Origin: Chloroflexota bacterium
Lineage (GTDB): Bacteria; Chloroflexota; Anaerolineae; Anaerolineales; Villigracilaceae
NCBI GenBank assembly: GCA_016223135.1
Contig: JACRPQ010000017.1
Coordinates: 102,168-166,167 of the forward strand
Length of the DNA: 64,000 nucleotides
Direction of reading: 5' to 3'
Positions 43,142 through 53,300 of this stretch are shown piece by piece (position 1 is the first letter of the stretch; every line of letters begins with the position of its first letter). The notes under the pieces are model-generated. The model was not told the origin of the DNA, ran no database searches, and saw only the letters and a program-made list of their open reading frames with translations. Both the position numbers and the translations under genes were made by a program.

Positions 43142-43378
43142 CTATCCTGCCAGCGGGAGAAAAACTTCATGACGGATCACATCCGCGGCATACGCCAGCG
43201 CCGCCTGAACTGTTTCTTTCTGCAACTGGGGATAGGAGGCGATGATTTCATCAATTGTCATGCCATCGGCGATGCTTCCCACAATTATCGAAACGGGAAT
43301 GCGCGTGCCTTTGATGCACGGCTCGCCATGGTGAATTTCGGGATCAGCGGAGATATATTCCTGCCAATTGATACGCAT
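43142..43378 (-). CDS. DUF433-family antitoxin
   Basis: With the start at 43378 (MRINWQEYISADPEI, GAGGAG upstream) this is a 78-residue protein with the DUF433 pattern: 'GEPCIKGTRIPVSIIVGSIADGMTIDEI' and 'YPQLQKETVQAALAYAAD'. DUF433 is a small HTH-like family paired with DUF5615 proteins. It would bind its own promoter and the toxin. The unit is transcribed like its neighbours but looks independent. Confidence 0.88.
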   Translation of the reverse strand: MRINWQEYISADPEIHHGEPCIKGTRIPVSIIVGSIADGMTIDEIIASYPQLQKETVQAALAYAADVIRHEVFLPLAG

Positions 43379-43443
43379 AAAATGCTCCTCGAACAAAAAG
43401 AATTATACCGCGCCCGGAGGCGCTCGGATGCGTGTTCCTGCGT

Positions 43444-44166
43444 CTATTTGTGCGCATACGTTCCGCGATAGGATTCGGGGAGCAGTTCTGCCAGCGAGCG
43501 CATGATGCGCTGTGTTCCCTCTTGCAGCGATTGATGGTGATCGCCCGTCTCTTTCAGATAAAACGGCTTGCCCACCGTGAGCGTGACGGGCGCACGTTTG
43601 AAGCGGCGCATGTGACCATAGACGTTGTCGTTCTCTGTGCCGGTCAAAGCGACGGGGACAATCGGCGCGCCGGATTTGAGAGCCAGAAATGCCGCGCCTT
43701 CCGTTCCTTCCTCCAAGCCGCGAATGAGCGACTGCCGTCCTTCCGGCGCGAGGGCAACCAACCGTCCCTGAGATAAAGCCTCGAGGGCGGCGCGCACAGC
43801 CTTACGGTCCGGTTTGCCGCGGTGGACCCAGATGACGCCATAGGCGCGGAAGAGCGGTCCCACCAGCCAGTGGGCGTTCAGTTCGATTTTTCCCATCCCG
43901 TCCAAAAGCGCAGGGACGGCGGCGGCAAGCAGGACGACATCCGCATCGCCCAGGTGGTTGATGACGACCAGCGCCGGTCCGCGTGTGGGGAAGTTTTCCA
44001 CGCCGCGAATGACGGGTTTGAGAAAGAGGAAGGTGAGCAGTTTTGCCAGCCCGCGCGCAAGGATGCGAAACGCGCGGCGGGGCAGGGTGAGAGGAGGAAG
44101 GAAAACCAGTTCGGGGCGCCACCAATCGGTGACGGGCTTAGGCGGGGAAGATGGCTGAGTCTGCAT
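43444..44166 (-). CDS. 1-acyl-sn-glycerol-3-phosphate acyltransferase (PlsC-like), second copy
   Basis: The start at 44166 (MQTQPSSPP) gives 240 residues and overlaps the upstream acyltransferase by 29 nt. The acyltransferase block I is 'VVINHLGDADVVLLA' with HxxxxD (HLGDAD). Block II is 'GVIWVHRGKPDRKA' and block III is 'LVALAPEGRQSL'. Block IV is 'APIVPVALTGTEN'. It would acylate lysophosphatidate, or a related lipid, at the membrane. Confidence 0.88.
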   Translation of the reverse strand: MQTQPSSPPKPVTDWWRPELVFLPPLTLPRRAFRILARGLAKLLTFLFLKPVIRGVENFPTRGPALVVINHLGDADVVLLAAAVPALLDGMGKIELNAHWLVGPLFRAYGVIWVHRGKPDRKAVRAALEALSQGRLVALAPEGRQSLIRGLEEGTEGAAFLALKSGAPIVPVALTGTENDNVYGHMRRFKRAPVTLTVGKPFYLKETGDHHQSLQEGTQRIMRSLAELLPESYRGTYAHK

Positions 44167-44827
44167 AGACGCCGCGGTATTCCTCGGGCAGCAGCCCGGC
44201 GAGATGCCGCATGACGAGGTCGGCATTCGCCTGTCGGATTTCATGTCGTTCCCTGCCTTTGGCGGTGTTTTCGGGCAGGAGGATGGGCTTGCCGATGCGC
44301 AGTTCGAGCGTCGGGCGTTCGCCGCGCCGGGCGCGCTGCCAGAAATCTTCGGTGGTGCCGACAATTGCCGCCGGCACAACGGGCACTTTGGTCTGCTCGA
44401 CGATGTAGGCGATGCCGGGCAGGGCGCGCCGCATGGCAGGGACGTGCGAACGTCCGCCCTCCGGCGCCATCAACAGCGGGAAGCCGGCTTGAAGCACGGC
44501 GATGATACGTTGAAACAAGGCGCGGTCATATTCGCCGCGATGGACCGGGATGACGCCGTAGGCGCGCAGCAACTGTCCCTGAGCGGGTTTGTCGAACACA
44601 TCGGACGCGCCGATGATTTCCAGCGGGCGGGTCCAGAATGCCGCTGCAAACGGCGGGTCGTAAATGGAAACATGATTCATGGCAGCCACATACGCCCCAT
44701 GGCGCGGAATGTTTTCTGTGCCGCTGATTTTTACATTGGCAAGAATATGAAAAATCCCCCGAAAGACCGCGCGCAGGAGCGGGCGGCTCAACCTGAACTT
44801 CAATGGGACACGGTATGCACCGTTCAT
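44138..44827 (-). CDS. 1-acyl-sn-glycerol-3-phosphate acyltransferase (PlsC-like), first copy
   Basis: The start at the ATG at 44827 overlaps the cmk stop as ATGA, giving 229 residues; the track's GTG at 44833 is two codons upstream. It has block I 'AAMNHVSIYDPPFAA' (HxxxxD), block II 'GVIPVHRGEYDRA', block III 'PLLMAPEGGRSHV', and block IV 'VPVVPAAIVGTTE'. It is coupled to cmk and followed by a divergent second copy. The cmk-plsC arrangement is common in bacteria; two copies in a row may reflect different acyl or head-group preferences. Confidence 0.9.
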   Translation of the reverse strand: MNGAYRVPLKFRLSRPLLRAVFRGIFHILANVKISGTENIPRHGAYVAAMNHVSIYDPPFAAAFWTRPLEIIGASDVFDKPAQGQLLRAYGVIPVHRGEYDRALFQRIIAVLQAGFPLLMAPEGGRSHVPAMRRALPGIAYIVEQTKVPVVPAAIVGTTEDFWQRARRGERPTLELRIGKPILLPENTAKGRERHEIRQANADLVMRHLAGLLPEEYRGVYADSAIFPA

Positions 44828-45507
44828 TTGCACAACGCCAGCACCTTTTCGAATACTTCGTCTATGCTCATTTTATCCGAGTCAATAATGATGGCATCGG
44901 GCGCGGCTTTGAGCGGAGCCACGTCGCGGGTCGAATCAATGCGGTCGCGTTCGATGACCTTCGCCAGAATATCCTCATACTTCACATTTGCGCCGCGCGC
45001 AATCAATTCGTTGTATCGCCGCCGCGCGCGTTCTTCGGCGGAGGCGTCGAGGTAAATCTTCAAATCCGCTTCGGGCAGGACAACCGTGCCGATGTCGCGC
45101 CCCACCATCACCACGCGCCCGCGCTGACCGATGCGCCGCTGTTGTTTGCTCAACGCCGCCCGCACGCCGGGATAAGCGGAGACAACCGAGACGTTGGCGT
45201 CCACGATGGGAAGACGCGTCTCCCAAGTGATGTCTTTGCCTCCCACGAGGACATCGCAAACGCGTCCATCGGACCTGGAGGCGGGCGCCACATCAATGGG
45301 CGTTCCCTCCGCCAAGGCTGTGATCTGCGCCTCGTCCCGCACGTCAATGTCACGGTCGAGGGCGAGCCAGGTGATGGCGCGGTACATGACGCCCGTATCG
45401 AAGAACAGGTAGCCGAGCGCTTGCGCCAGTTTCAACCCCAACGTGGATTTACCGGAGGCGGCAGGACCGTCAATGGCGATGATGGAGGGAGGATGGGTTT
45501 TGGTCAT
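44824..45507 (-). CDS. cmk: Cytidylate kinase
   Basis: The start at 45507 (MTKTHPPSIIAIDG) gives 227 residues, normal for Cmk. It has P-loop 'IDGPAASGKSTLGLKLA', then 'FFDTGVMYRAITW', 'VMVGRDIGTVVLPEADLKIYLDA', and the LID region 'ERARRRYNEL'. It phosphorylates CMP and dCMP. The start is 4 nt after the GT39 gene stop, and two acyltransferases follow. Confidence 0.96.
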   Translation of the reverse strand: MTKTHPPSIIAIDGPAASGKSTLGLKLAQALGYLFFDTGVMYRAITWLALDRDIDVRDEAQITALAEGTPIDVAPASRSDGRVCDVLVGGKDITWETRLPIVDANVSVVSAYPGVRAALSKQQRRIGQRGRVVMVGRDIGTVVLPEADLKIYLDASAEERARRRYNELIARGANVKYEDILAKVIERDRIDSTRDVAPLKAAPDAIIIDSDKMSIDEVFEKVLALCK

Positions 45508-45511
45508 GGAG

Positions 45512-47227
45512 TTAGGGTTGTCCGTTCTGGCGTGCATCGGGGAAGAGGTCGTCGCGTACCCAGAGAATGATGGCTTCGGTCTCACGCGGCAGCTGGCGAT
45601 AGACCAGCCAGCGGAACCAGTCGGGGCGCTGGATGTTTGCCCAGGCAATGGGCTGACGCCAGGTGAAGTCCTGTCCGCGATAGGCGGCGGATAGACTCGG
45701 CTCATCCACCAGCGGGGTAATGACGATGGGCGGCGGGTTCAACGGGTCGAGGGCGGTGACCACTTGCAGCGGATGATTTCGCAGTGCCCATTCGAGCGCC
45801 GTCGATTGAATGCCCACGACGGTGACGGGTTGTGTCGCGATGTTGCCGGTGCTGAGGAGAGAAGCCTGCTGAACGGAAGAGACGAGCAGGTTCTCATGAA
45901 CCGGCGGCTGGTCTGCCGACCATAGTTCGGCGCTGTTGGGAAGACGCACGCCGCTGGCGCCCCAGGCAGCAGCGAGGGTGTAAACGCCGAGGAACAACGA
46001 AAACGACCACGTCATTCCCAGCCTCGCCGTGCGCGGCGACCAGCCGAAAGCAACCAGGATCGTGCTGACGACCAGAATCAGCGCTGCGCCGAATAAAACC
46101 ACATATCGCGGTCCAAACGGCAGGGTGACGACCCTGCCCAAAAATGCGATGGACGTTGGCGTGAAGTGTTCGTAGGGGTTGAGCGCAATGTTGGCAATGT
46201 TGAACCAGATGTAGATGAGCAAAATCAGCATGGCACCGGCGACAACGCTGACCTCAATGCGTTCCTCGGGATACATGTCGAGAAGGCGGGCAAGTTCCTG
46301 CGCGGCAAGGATGAGCAGGGGAATGACCACCCAGACAAGTTCGCCCGGCTGGCGATAGAAGACGGCGAGCAAAAGGGAAACTCCCAACCAGACGCTCAAG
46401 CGGCTCACACGCAGACTGCCGAGGCGAAAGCCGCGGATCAATGCGAAAACTGCCAGGAAGATTCCCAGCGGTTCATACGCGAGGAATGTAAACAGCACAC
46501 GTCCCGGGCTGAAAACGGGCGGGACAACCCAACCCTGCAGGTAGGCAGGCAGGGAGGCGAAGAAGGCGCTCAGTCCGCTGGGGATGGTGAAGAAGAGGGT
46601 GCCGCCGAGGAGAAGAGTGGAGAGGAGGGAAAAGCCAGTATTGCGTAATTGGTAATTGGTAAGGGGGGCTTGGGAGAGGGTTCTGCGCTGGAGGAGGAGA
46701 AGGGGGAGGATCAGCATCAGGAAACCGGACCAGATTGAAGGTCCAGAGAGAAGCGCAAGCCCGGCGAAGATGCCGGACGGGATGGCGCGTCCGTTCCGCC
46801 AGTTTCCCCAAGCGAAGAGGAGGAAGGTCAGGGCGAATATCGTCCCGTTTGCCTGACGGGAGAGGGCGGCGAGGGCAGGGTCAAAGGCGAGGAGAAAGGC
46901 GAGCAGAAGCGCCGGGAGCGGTTTGAGGCGGTCGCGGAAGAGGCGGGGGGCAAGGACGAGGAGGCTTCCTGCGAGGGCGGGGAAAAGGCGCGCCGTGAAG
47001 TTGGTCGCTTGCGTGAGGAAGAACAGCAGGCTGGTGAAGAGGAGGTAGGCAGGTTGAGGGTCGAGGAGGGGGCGCTGCCCTTGTGCAAGGTGAAGGGCTT
47101 GCAGGGCAAGGCGGGCTTCGGAGTCGGTGAGGGGGCTGGCTCCCAGTTGAATGAGGCGAAAGCCAAGTGCAATCAGAAAAGCCAGTCCATACAGCCAGCC
47201 TTCGTATTTGGGTTGGTGGGAGGTCAT
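45512..47227 (-). CDS. GT39-like membrane glycosyltransferase
   Basis: This 571-residue protein has about 11-12 membrane helices. The first loop after helix 1 reads 'SPLTDSEARLALQALHL', the acidic motif expected in GT39/ArnT-like enzymes. Similar proteins (Agl23-like) occur beside DUF2298 proteins. It would transfer a sugar from a lipid-linked donor outside the cell. The segment 'LTNYQLRNTG' at about residue 190 is encoded by AATTGGT heptamers. The promoter side has TAAAAT 6 nt before the ATG, then the 34-bp palindrome. Confidence 0.85.
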   Translation of the reverse strand: MTSHQPKYEGWLYGLAFLIALGFRLIQLGASPLTDSEARLALQALHLAQGQRPLLDPQPAYLLFTSLLFFLTQATNFTARLFPALAGSLLVLAPRLFRDRLKPLPALLLAFLLAFDPALAALSRQANGTIFALTFLLFAWGNWRNGRAIPSGIFAGLALLSGPSIWSGFLMLILPLLLLQRRTLSQAPLTNYQLRNTGFSLLSTLLLGGTLFFTIPSGLSAFFASLPAYLQGWVVPPVFSPGRVLFTFLAYEPLGIFLAVFALIRGFRLGSLRVSRLSVWLGVSLLLAVFYRQPGELVWVVIPLLILAAQELARLLDMYPEERIEVSVVAGAMLILLIYIWFNIANIALNPYEHFTPTSIAFLGRVVTLPFGPRYVVLFGAALILVVSTILVAFGWSPRTARLGMTWSFSLFLGVYTLAAAWGASGVRLPNSAELWSADQPPVHENLLVSSVQQASLLSTGNIATQPVTVVGIQSTALEWALRNHPLQVVTALDPLNPPPIVITPLVDEPSLSAAYRGQDFTWRQPIAWANIQRPDWFRWLVYRQLPRETEAIILWVRDDLFPDARQNGQP

Positions 47228-47262
47228 GGGATTATTTTACCTGTGTTTATTTCGTCAATGTG

Positions 47263-47296
47263 CCTGTAGGACAAGTCTATAGACTTGTCCTACAGG
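47263..47296. repeat. 34-bp perfect palindrome
   Basis: CCTGTAGGACAAGTCTA joins TAGACTTGTCCTACAGG with no loop. It lies one base after the stop of the YYY protein gene, between two co-directional genes. It is related to the in-frame palindrome at 13740-13766. There is no T-run. Confidence 0.9.
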
Positions 47297-47297
47297 G

Positions 47298-49745
47298 TTA
47301 CGGAACTTCATAAATCGTAACGCTTCCCTGTTGGAAGACAGGCTGGAGGAAGTTATTGAATTTCGCCTCGTTGACGCGGTAGGCACTGCGTTCCAGCGTG
47401 CCGACAAAGACGTAACGGACGTTGTATTGCTGGAGGAGAGTTTGGGTGGTCTGCCAGTCGGGGGTGGTGTAGAGGGTTTCGATGTCACTTGTGCGCTGGG
47501 CAAGGATGCCTTGAAAATCGATTCCACGCCATTGACCTTCGTGGTTGCCCCAGCCGAGGATGGTCGGTAAACCGCTGTAGATGGAGATGCGCCCATAACT
47601 GGAGTAGGGGTTGCCGGTCGCTTCAAGGATAATTCCATCGGGGGCAGATTTCAGCCAGAGGATGGCGGCGGCTTCGTCGAGGTTTTCGCGCTGCAGGCGG
47701 TCGAAGTCGTCGAGGGTGAAGCCGAAGGGCGGCTGAAAGTTGTTTGCTTTGTTCGGAAATCCCAGCACGGGATAGGTCAGCCCGGCGAGCAGGACGAGGA
47801 GGAAGACGACACTGAAAACGGCATTCGCCGCGCCGCGTAAATTCTTCAGCAAAACAGCCGCTCCATAAGCAGCGGCGAGGCTGAGCAAAATCCATGCTTG
47901 GTAATAAAACTTGAAGACGGTGTTGATGCGGTAGCCGAAATTGTCCTGAAGGTAGAGGAAATCGGGACCGAGGATGAGGAGGCTGCCGAGGGCAATCAAT
48001 AAAAGGACGAAGGTTGAAGGATAAAGGATGAATGCCTGTTCATCCGTCGAATGGTCCCGCTTTGAGAACAAAAATGCCAGGGTGGGAATCAAAAGCCCAA
48101 GCAGGGTGAGCAGGCTTCCGATGTGGCGGAGGCGGCGCGTGAAACTGTCGGCGAGGAAGGTGGCGGCGTCGCGTCCCTGTCCCTGCAGGATGGGCAGGAC
48201 GAGTTCCGGGCGCAGGCGGTAGGCGAGAAGTCCCATCGCCAGCATGGTGAGGAGCAGCAGGAGGACGATGCCCAACGATGCGAAGATTCCACTACCCCAG
48301 TCGGCGGGTGTGTTAGTGCGCCAAAGATAAATGAGCCATGCCAAGAGCGGCACGAAGAGCGTCCCCCACATCACCCACAGATGCGCACCGCGCGTGACGT
48401 ACATGAAGTTCGGCACGATGCCGCCCGCCTGTGAATCGAAACCGATGAAGAACGGCAGATAGAGGACATAGGCGGCGACGAGAAGCGGGACGCCGAACAG
48501 CAGGATGTCCTCGATTCTTTCCCAGCCCCAGCCTGCTTCCCGCACCCGAGCCAGCGCATAACTGAAAACAATCGCCGCCGCGACGGGCAGAATGTCCCAC
48601 GTGTTGAGGAACGCCATGCCGCCGAGCAGAAACGCCGCCATGAGGAAGCCGCTCTTGCTGAGGTGCAATTCGCCAAAGTACACATTGAGCCGCCCGCGAA
48701 AGCCGCCGAGGAACAGGTTCAAGGCAAAGGCAATTGCCAGCAGGAAGAAGGGGATGGACAGCACATGCGGATGCAGATCGCCGAGCAGGAAGGAAAAGGC
48801 AGGGAATTCGTCAATGGCTTCGCGGAAGCCGCCGTTGAGGTCGTAGTCTTGCACCACGCGGGAGGCGCGCCACCACCACCAGAAGCGGTCGGGAATCCAC
48901 TGCGGGATTGGCGGCGGGGGATTGCGTAGTTCAGGGATGTCGAGCCAGGTCCAGAAGTTGGAGCCGTCGCGCCAGAAGAGTCCGCGCGCGTGGATGACTT
49001 CGAGGAAGCCTTCGAGATTGGAGACGAGCAGGAGGAAGAGAGGGGCGAGGAAAGAATTTGCGATTGCAGATTTACGATTTTCGATTTCGGATTGGTGATT
49101 GGTAATTGGTGATTGGTAATCCTTGAGAAGGTTATACAAAATTCCATACGCGCCGAGGGCAGCCAGACCGAAGATCAGCGCCAGCATGAGGTTGAACGCC
49201 GCCGTCGCCGGGACGCCGGTGAATTTTGCCAGCATGGCAGTCATCACGTAGCCGAAGTAGTAATAGGAGATGGAGTATCCCGAAAGCCACAGGTCGCGCG
49301 GAGGAAACGTCGGCGAGTTCATGATGCCGCTGATGAACATCAACTCCATCGGTTTTTCGGTGCCGAGGATTTCAGGGTTTGCCGAACGGAAGAACGCCAG
49401 GAAGCCGAAGGCAAGGAGGAAGAGAAGCTCGGAGGCAAGGATGAGTTTGGCGTTGTCTTTGAGCCAGGCGGTGAATGTGGTAATTGGAAATTGGTAATTG
49501 GTGAGGAATGCCCAAGTGCTCAAGGCGATGAGGACCGCCAACGCAAGCAGCAGTCCGCCCAGGTCGTTTTGGGAGATGCTCAGGTTGGCAAACAGCCAGA
49601 AGATGTAACCCCACAACATCAGCCCGAGGGCGCGGGAGAGGGTGTAGCCGCGGTCTGCCAGCGCGGGGAAGAGACGGTACGCCAGCGGGAAGGCGATCCA
49701 GCCAAGCAGGGTGATGAGGAGGTACCAGGAGAGGAAGGAGGGCAT
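47298..49745 (-). CDS. DUF2298 'YYY' membrane protein
   Basis: This 815-residue polytopic protein has about 16 or more helices. The family's tyrosine motif is present as 'SGYSISYYYFGYV' at about residue 160, followed by 'GDLHPHVLSIPFFLL' and a soluble C-terminal portion with 'EATGNPYSSYGRISIYSGLPT'. The family occurs in Chloroflexi and some archaea next to GT39-like proteins. It is thought to act in surface glycan assembly, but the reaction is unknown. Two heptamer-repeat insertions are visible, 'LTNYQFPIT' at about residue 83 and 'PITNHQSEIENRKSAIAN' at about residue 215. Heptamers also begin 2 nt before the ATG. Confidence 0.88.
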   Translation of the reverse strand: MPSFLSWYLLITLLGWIAFPLAYRLFPALADRGYTLSRALGLMLWGYIFWLFANLSISQNDLGGLLLALAVLIALSTWAFLTNYQFPITTFTAWLKDNAKLILASELLFLLAFGFLAFFRSANPEILGTEKPMELMFISGIMNSPTFPPRDLWLSGYSISYYYFGYVMTAMLAKFTGVPATAAFNLMLALIFGLAALGAYGILYNLLKDYQSPITNHQSEIENRKSAIANSFLAPLFLLLVSNLEGFLEVIHARGLFWRDGSNFWTWLDIPELRNPPPPIPQWIPDRFWWWWRASRVVQDYDLNGGFREAIDEFPAFSFLLGDLHPHVLSIPFFLLAIAFALNLFLGGFRGRLNVYFGELHLSKSGFLMAAFLLGGMAFLNTWDILPVAAAIVFSYALARVREAGWGWERIEDILLFGVPLLVAAYVLYLPFFIGFDSQAGGIVPNFMYVTRGAHLWVMWGTLFVPLLAWLIYLWRTNTPADWGSGIFASLGIVLLLLLTMLAMGLLAYRLRPELVLPILQGQGRDAATFLADSFTRRLRHIGSLLTLLGLLIPTLAFLFSKRDHSTDEQAFILYPSTFVLLLIALGSLLILGPDFLYLQDNFGYRINTVFKFYYQAWILLSLAAAYGAAVLLKNLRGAANAVFSVVFLLVLLAGLTYPVLGFPNKANNFQPPFGFTLDDFDRLQRENLDEAAAILWLKSAPDGIILEATGNPYSSYGRISIYSGLPTILGWGNHEGQWRGIDFQGILAQRTSDIETLYTTPDWQTTQTLLQQYNVRYVFVGTLERSAYRVNEAKFNNFLQPVFQQGSVTIYEVP

Positions 49746-49747
49746 TC

Positions 49748-49885
49748 GATTTACGATTTACGATTTGCGATTTGCGATTTTGGATTTGCGATTGACGGTT
49801 TGGATTTCAGATGGCTTTGTTGTGATTCATCCGAAATTCCGCGTAGTTTGCGCTCTCTTGCGCAAGTTTGTAATTGGTAATCAGT
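49748..49885. repeat. Heptamer arrays between the YYY gene and the DUF952 gene
   Basis: Seven 7-mers (GATTTAC, GATTTGC and variants) run from 49748 to 49796. GCGTAGTTTGCGCTCTCTTGCGCAA and a second AATTGGT stretch follow up to 49885. No gene is present. Confidence 0.8.
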
Positions 49886-49894
49886 AAGTGGTTA

Positions 49895-50251
49895 TTAAAA
49901 ATTGGGCAGGGTGAAGGAGCCGGTGGAGTCGAAAACGAAGTCGAAGACATTGACGACGGCATTCAGGTTGATGGGTCCGTAGATGTGCGGGAAGAGGTCG
50001 CTTGCAGGGACGCCGGGGGGTGGAGTCCCGCCGGAGGGCGGCTCCCATTTCAAGGTCGAGGTGAGAAGCGAGGGGTCAATCATGAGCAGGAGGAGTCCGC
50101 TTTGTCCCTTGTAGAATTTTTCAGCCACCGGCAGGATTTGGGCGGCGGTGGAGCAGTGAATGAAGCCTTCGGTCTGCAGGCTGGGAGCGGTGTATTCGCC
50201 CTTTGCCTGCGCGGCTTCCCAATCTGTGCGGGAGGTGATGTGGAAGATCAT
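49895..50251 (-). CDS. DUF952-family protein
   Basis: This 118-residue protein matches DUF952: it opens 'MIFHITSRTDWEAAQAKGEYTAPSL', then 'EGFIHCSTAAQILPVAEKFY' with the conserved His-Cys, and 'FPHIYGPINLNAVV' near the end. The family fold resembles ADP-ribosyltransferase-like proteins but no activity is known. A Gly/Pro-rich loop ('PPSGGTPPPGVPAS') is longer than usual. It sits between two YYY genes without an obvious functional link. Confidence 0.88.
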   Translation of the reverse strand: MIFHITSRTDWEAAQAKGEYTAPSLQTEGFIHCSTAAQILPVAEKFYKGQSGLLLLMIDPSLLTSTLKWEPPSGGTPPPGVPASDLFPHIYGPINLNAVVNVFDFVFDSTGSFTLPNF

Positions 50252-50261
50252 GGCAGATCCT

Positions 50262-50313
50262 TGCCCTCATCCCCAGCCCTTCTCTCACAACGGGAGAAGG
50301 GTTGGGGTGAGAG
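50262..50313. repeat. Hairpin-forming CCTCTCCC-type repeat
   Basis: CTCATCCCCAGCCCTTCTC pairs with GAGAAGGGTTGGGGTGAG through a short loop. It lies between the fusion gene stop and the DUF952 start. Related copies occur at four other sites. Confidence 0.75.
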
Positions 50314-50318
50314 AATAG

Positions 50319-53300
50319 TTAAGGTATCACTTCGTAGATGACCGTCTGCCCGTCGCGGTAGACGGAGCGCCAGAGCGTGCCATCGAATTGCTCGAATTTG
50401 GCGATACCTTCCGGTATATAGGCGGCGCGTTCGAGTTGACCGACGATGATGTATTGTACGCCGTATTTTTGCAGGAAACTGCGGGCATAGGCGGCGGTCA
50501 GGCTGTTGTAAAACTCGCCGACTTCGTTGACGCGGTCCTGCACCCAGTTGGCGGTATAGACGCGCTGTTGGCGCTGATGCCAATTCCAGCCGACAACGCC
50601 GGGCAAGCCGGTGTAGATGGTGAAGCGCGTACACCAGCGGTATTCGGGACAGTTTGCCTCCACGATGACGGGCGAGCCTTGCACGTTATCCTGCATCCAG
50701 CGGATGGCGCGGTAGTCTTCGCTCAGGTCGAGGCGCTGACCAAAGTCATCGTAGTGGGCGTATTGCATGAAGGTCATGGCGTCGAGCGTGCGAGGCGCTT
50801 CGGGAATCCAGCGGTCGCGGATTTTGCCGGAGGCGCCGGTGATGGTGAACAGCAGCGCGCCGGAGATGAGGAACATCATCATGCCCTGCCAGAAGGCGCG
50901 CCAGCCAGGCAGCCATTGAGGGATGGCGGGCAGGGTCCATGCCAGGGCGGCGCCGCAGGCGGCGGCAAGCATGAGCCAGGCTTGCAGGTAGAACTTGAAG
51001 ATGGTGTTTTGCCGTCCGATGTCGCCGCGCACCACGACTACTTCGACGATGACGGTGATGAACAACGCTGCGCCAATCAGGAAGAGGGCAAAGCGTTTCT
51101 CGTCGCTCAGGTGCGGGTTCAACAGCAGGACGCCCGCCCACGCCGCAAGCGGCACGGCAATCCAGCCGACGCTTGTGCCGTGATACTGAAGCGCAAGGAT
51201 AACGACGACCAGCGTCACCAGCACGCCTTCGATGAGCAGTTGATATGGCTTGAGTTTTTGCAGAGCAGAGAGCGGCGTCAGGCGCATCCATTCGCGCGTT
51301 TCCCACGCCATCCACGCCGCGGCGATGAACAGGAACACGCCCCACATCGTCAGGTACGAGGCGAATGGCGTGAACGGTCCGCGCCAGGGTTCGAGGGCGC
51401 TGTATGCCTGGCTGTACCAGACGCGATACGGTTCGTAGAGGAAACGCGCAAGCAGATAGAACGCGGCAACCGCTCCGAGCGTCAGCCCGAGACGTTTGTA
51501 GAGGTTCTCAACTTCGGAATAACGCAGGATGGAATATCCCAGCGCGATGATGCAGACAAGGAGATAGGTGTACGAGTCGGAGAGATTCGTAGGATACGCC
51601 GCGCCGGCGATGAGCGCGCCAACGACGATTCCCAACCCCGCCGACGCCTGATTCTTCCACCTCGCGCGCGCCGCCACCGCTGACAACGCCCAACTGAGCG
51701 CGAGCAGCGCGATGGGCATGACGAGCATGTGCGCGTGCAAGTCGCTGTAGAGGAAGGTGAAGAGCGGAAATTCGGTGATGGAGTTATCGGGTCCGGGCGG
51801 GACGACGCGGCTGGGGTTCCAGTACCAGTCTCCGGGTCCGATGGGAAGCGGGACGCCCTTGATGGTCATGAGGAATCCCTGTATCGCCCAAGCAGTGCGT
51901 TGAAAGAAGGGGGCGTTCCAGTCGAAGGTTCCCGCCGCGCCAAGCTGCTGCATCTTCTGATAGAGGAGTTGGAGCGTGCCGAGGTTGCCGAGCAGAATGG
52001 CGAGGGCGGAGGCGGAGAGACCGGAAATCAGTCGAAGGTCAAAGGTCGAACTTCCCTCGCCTGCGACGTTTGGCTTTCGACCTTCAACCATATTCCAGCC
52101 GAGAGAGAACGCGGAGATGCCGACGACGGCGAAGAGGGTGGGGAGGATGAAGTTGTAGGCGATGGAGGGAACAATGCCAAGCAGTTTGACCGGCGTGCCA
52201 ACAATGACAAAGCCGTAATAGTAGTAGTTGATGTAGCCGCCCGCGAACCAGGGGTCGTAAGGCGGAAAGAGCGTGCTTTTGATGACGGCGTTGAAGTAGG
52301 AGAAGTCCATGGGACGCTCGCCGCCTTTGAAGGGATGCCACATGTCGGGGTTGCCGAGGCGGATGAGCAGGTCGAACAGGAAGAAGGCGATGAAGAGACC
52401 TTCGACGGTCAGGAAGTAGCGGCGGCGGGTGCGCCATTCCTCGCGCAGTTCGGCGCGCTGCTGCCAGGCAAGCGCCGCGCCTGCAATGAGGAGCGCCCCG
52501 AAGACCAGCGCAATGAGCGCGCGCGTGTAGGGAATGCCGAGCGAGCCAGCCAGCCACGAGAAGTAGGCGAGGAGCACCAGCCCCAGCGCGCGGCTGAGGG
52601 GGTAGCCTTTATCTGCCAAGCCGGGCATGGCGAGACGAATGAGGGAATATGCCGCCAAGCCGAGAATGAAGACGAAGAGATACCAGATGACCAATCCGAC
52701 GACGGGGTATTTGTTTTGGAGCCAGTCGTAATCGAAGAGGTCGGACCACGTCCCGCCGGCGCGTTGAGCAGCAAGTCTTTGCGGAGGGAGGAGCAGGGTG
52801 GAGAATTCGTCGAATTGGCGCGGCGTGAGGCGGACGACTTTGCTCAGGTCAACGGTTTCAAGCGCGGCGCGGACTTGTTCGGGGTTGAAACCGGCGTTCT
52901 TTTTGAAGATGAAGACTTTGGGATGATCGTAGAAGGTGAAGGCTTCTTCGGCGTACTGGTCGTTGATTTCGATTTTGCCGAGCAGAGGCAGGTCGAGTTG
53001 AGGGAAGGTCTCGAAGACGGCGATGAGGTCAAAGCCGAGGCGTCCCTGGTAGTCGCCGGGGTGGGCTTCGTGGTAACAGGCGATGATGTCTGCGGCAGGA
53101 GGGCAGCCCATCAACTCGCGGTAGTAGAGCGTGGTGAGAGGGTAACGCTCCGGCAGGCGCGTGATTTGGGCGTATTGATGGTTGGTGGGGATGAAGATGT
53201 AATCGGCTTCGGCAAGGGTATTGACGAAGCGGTTGAGTTTGTCTTCGTTGTCGTCCCAATAGACCTGGAGGTTGAGATCGCCGCGGTAGATGCCGCCGAA

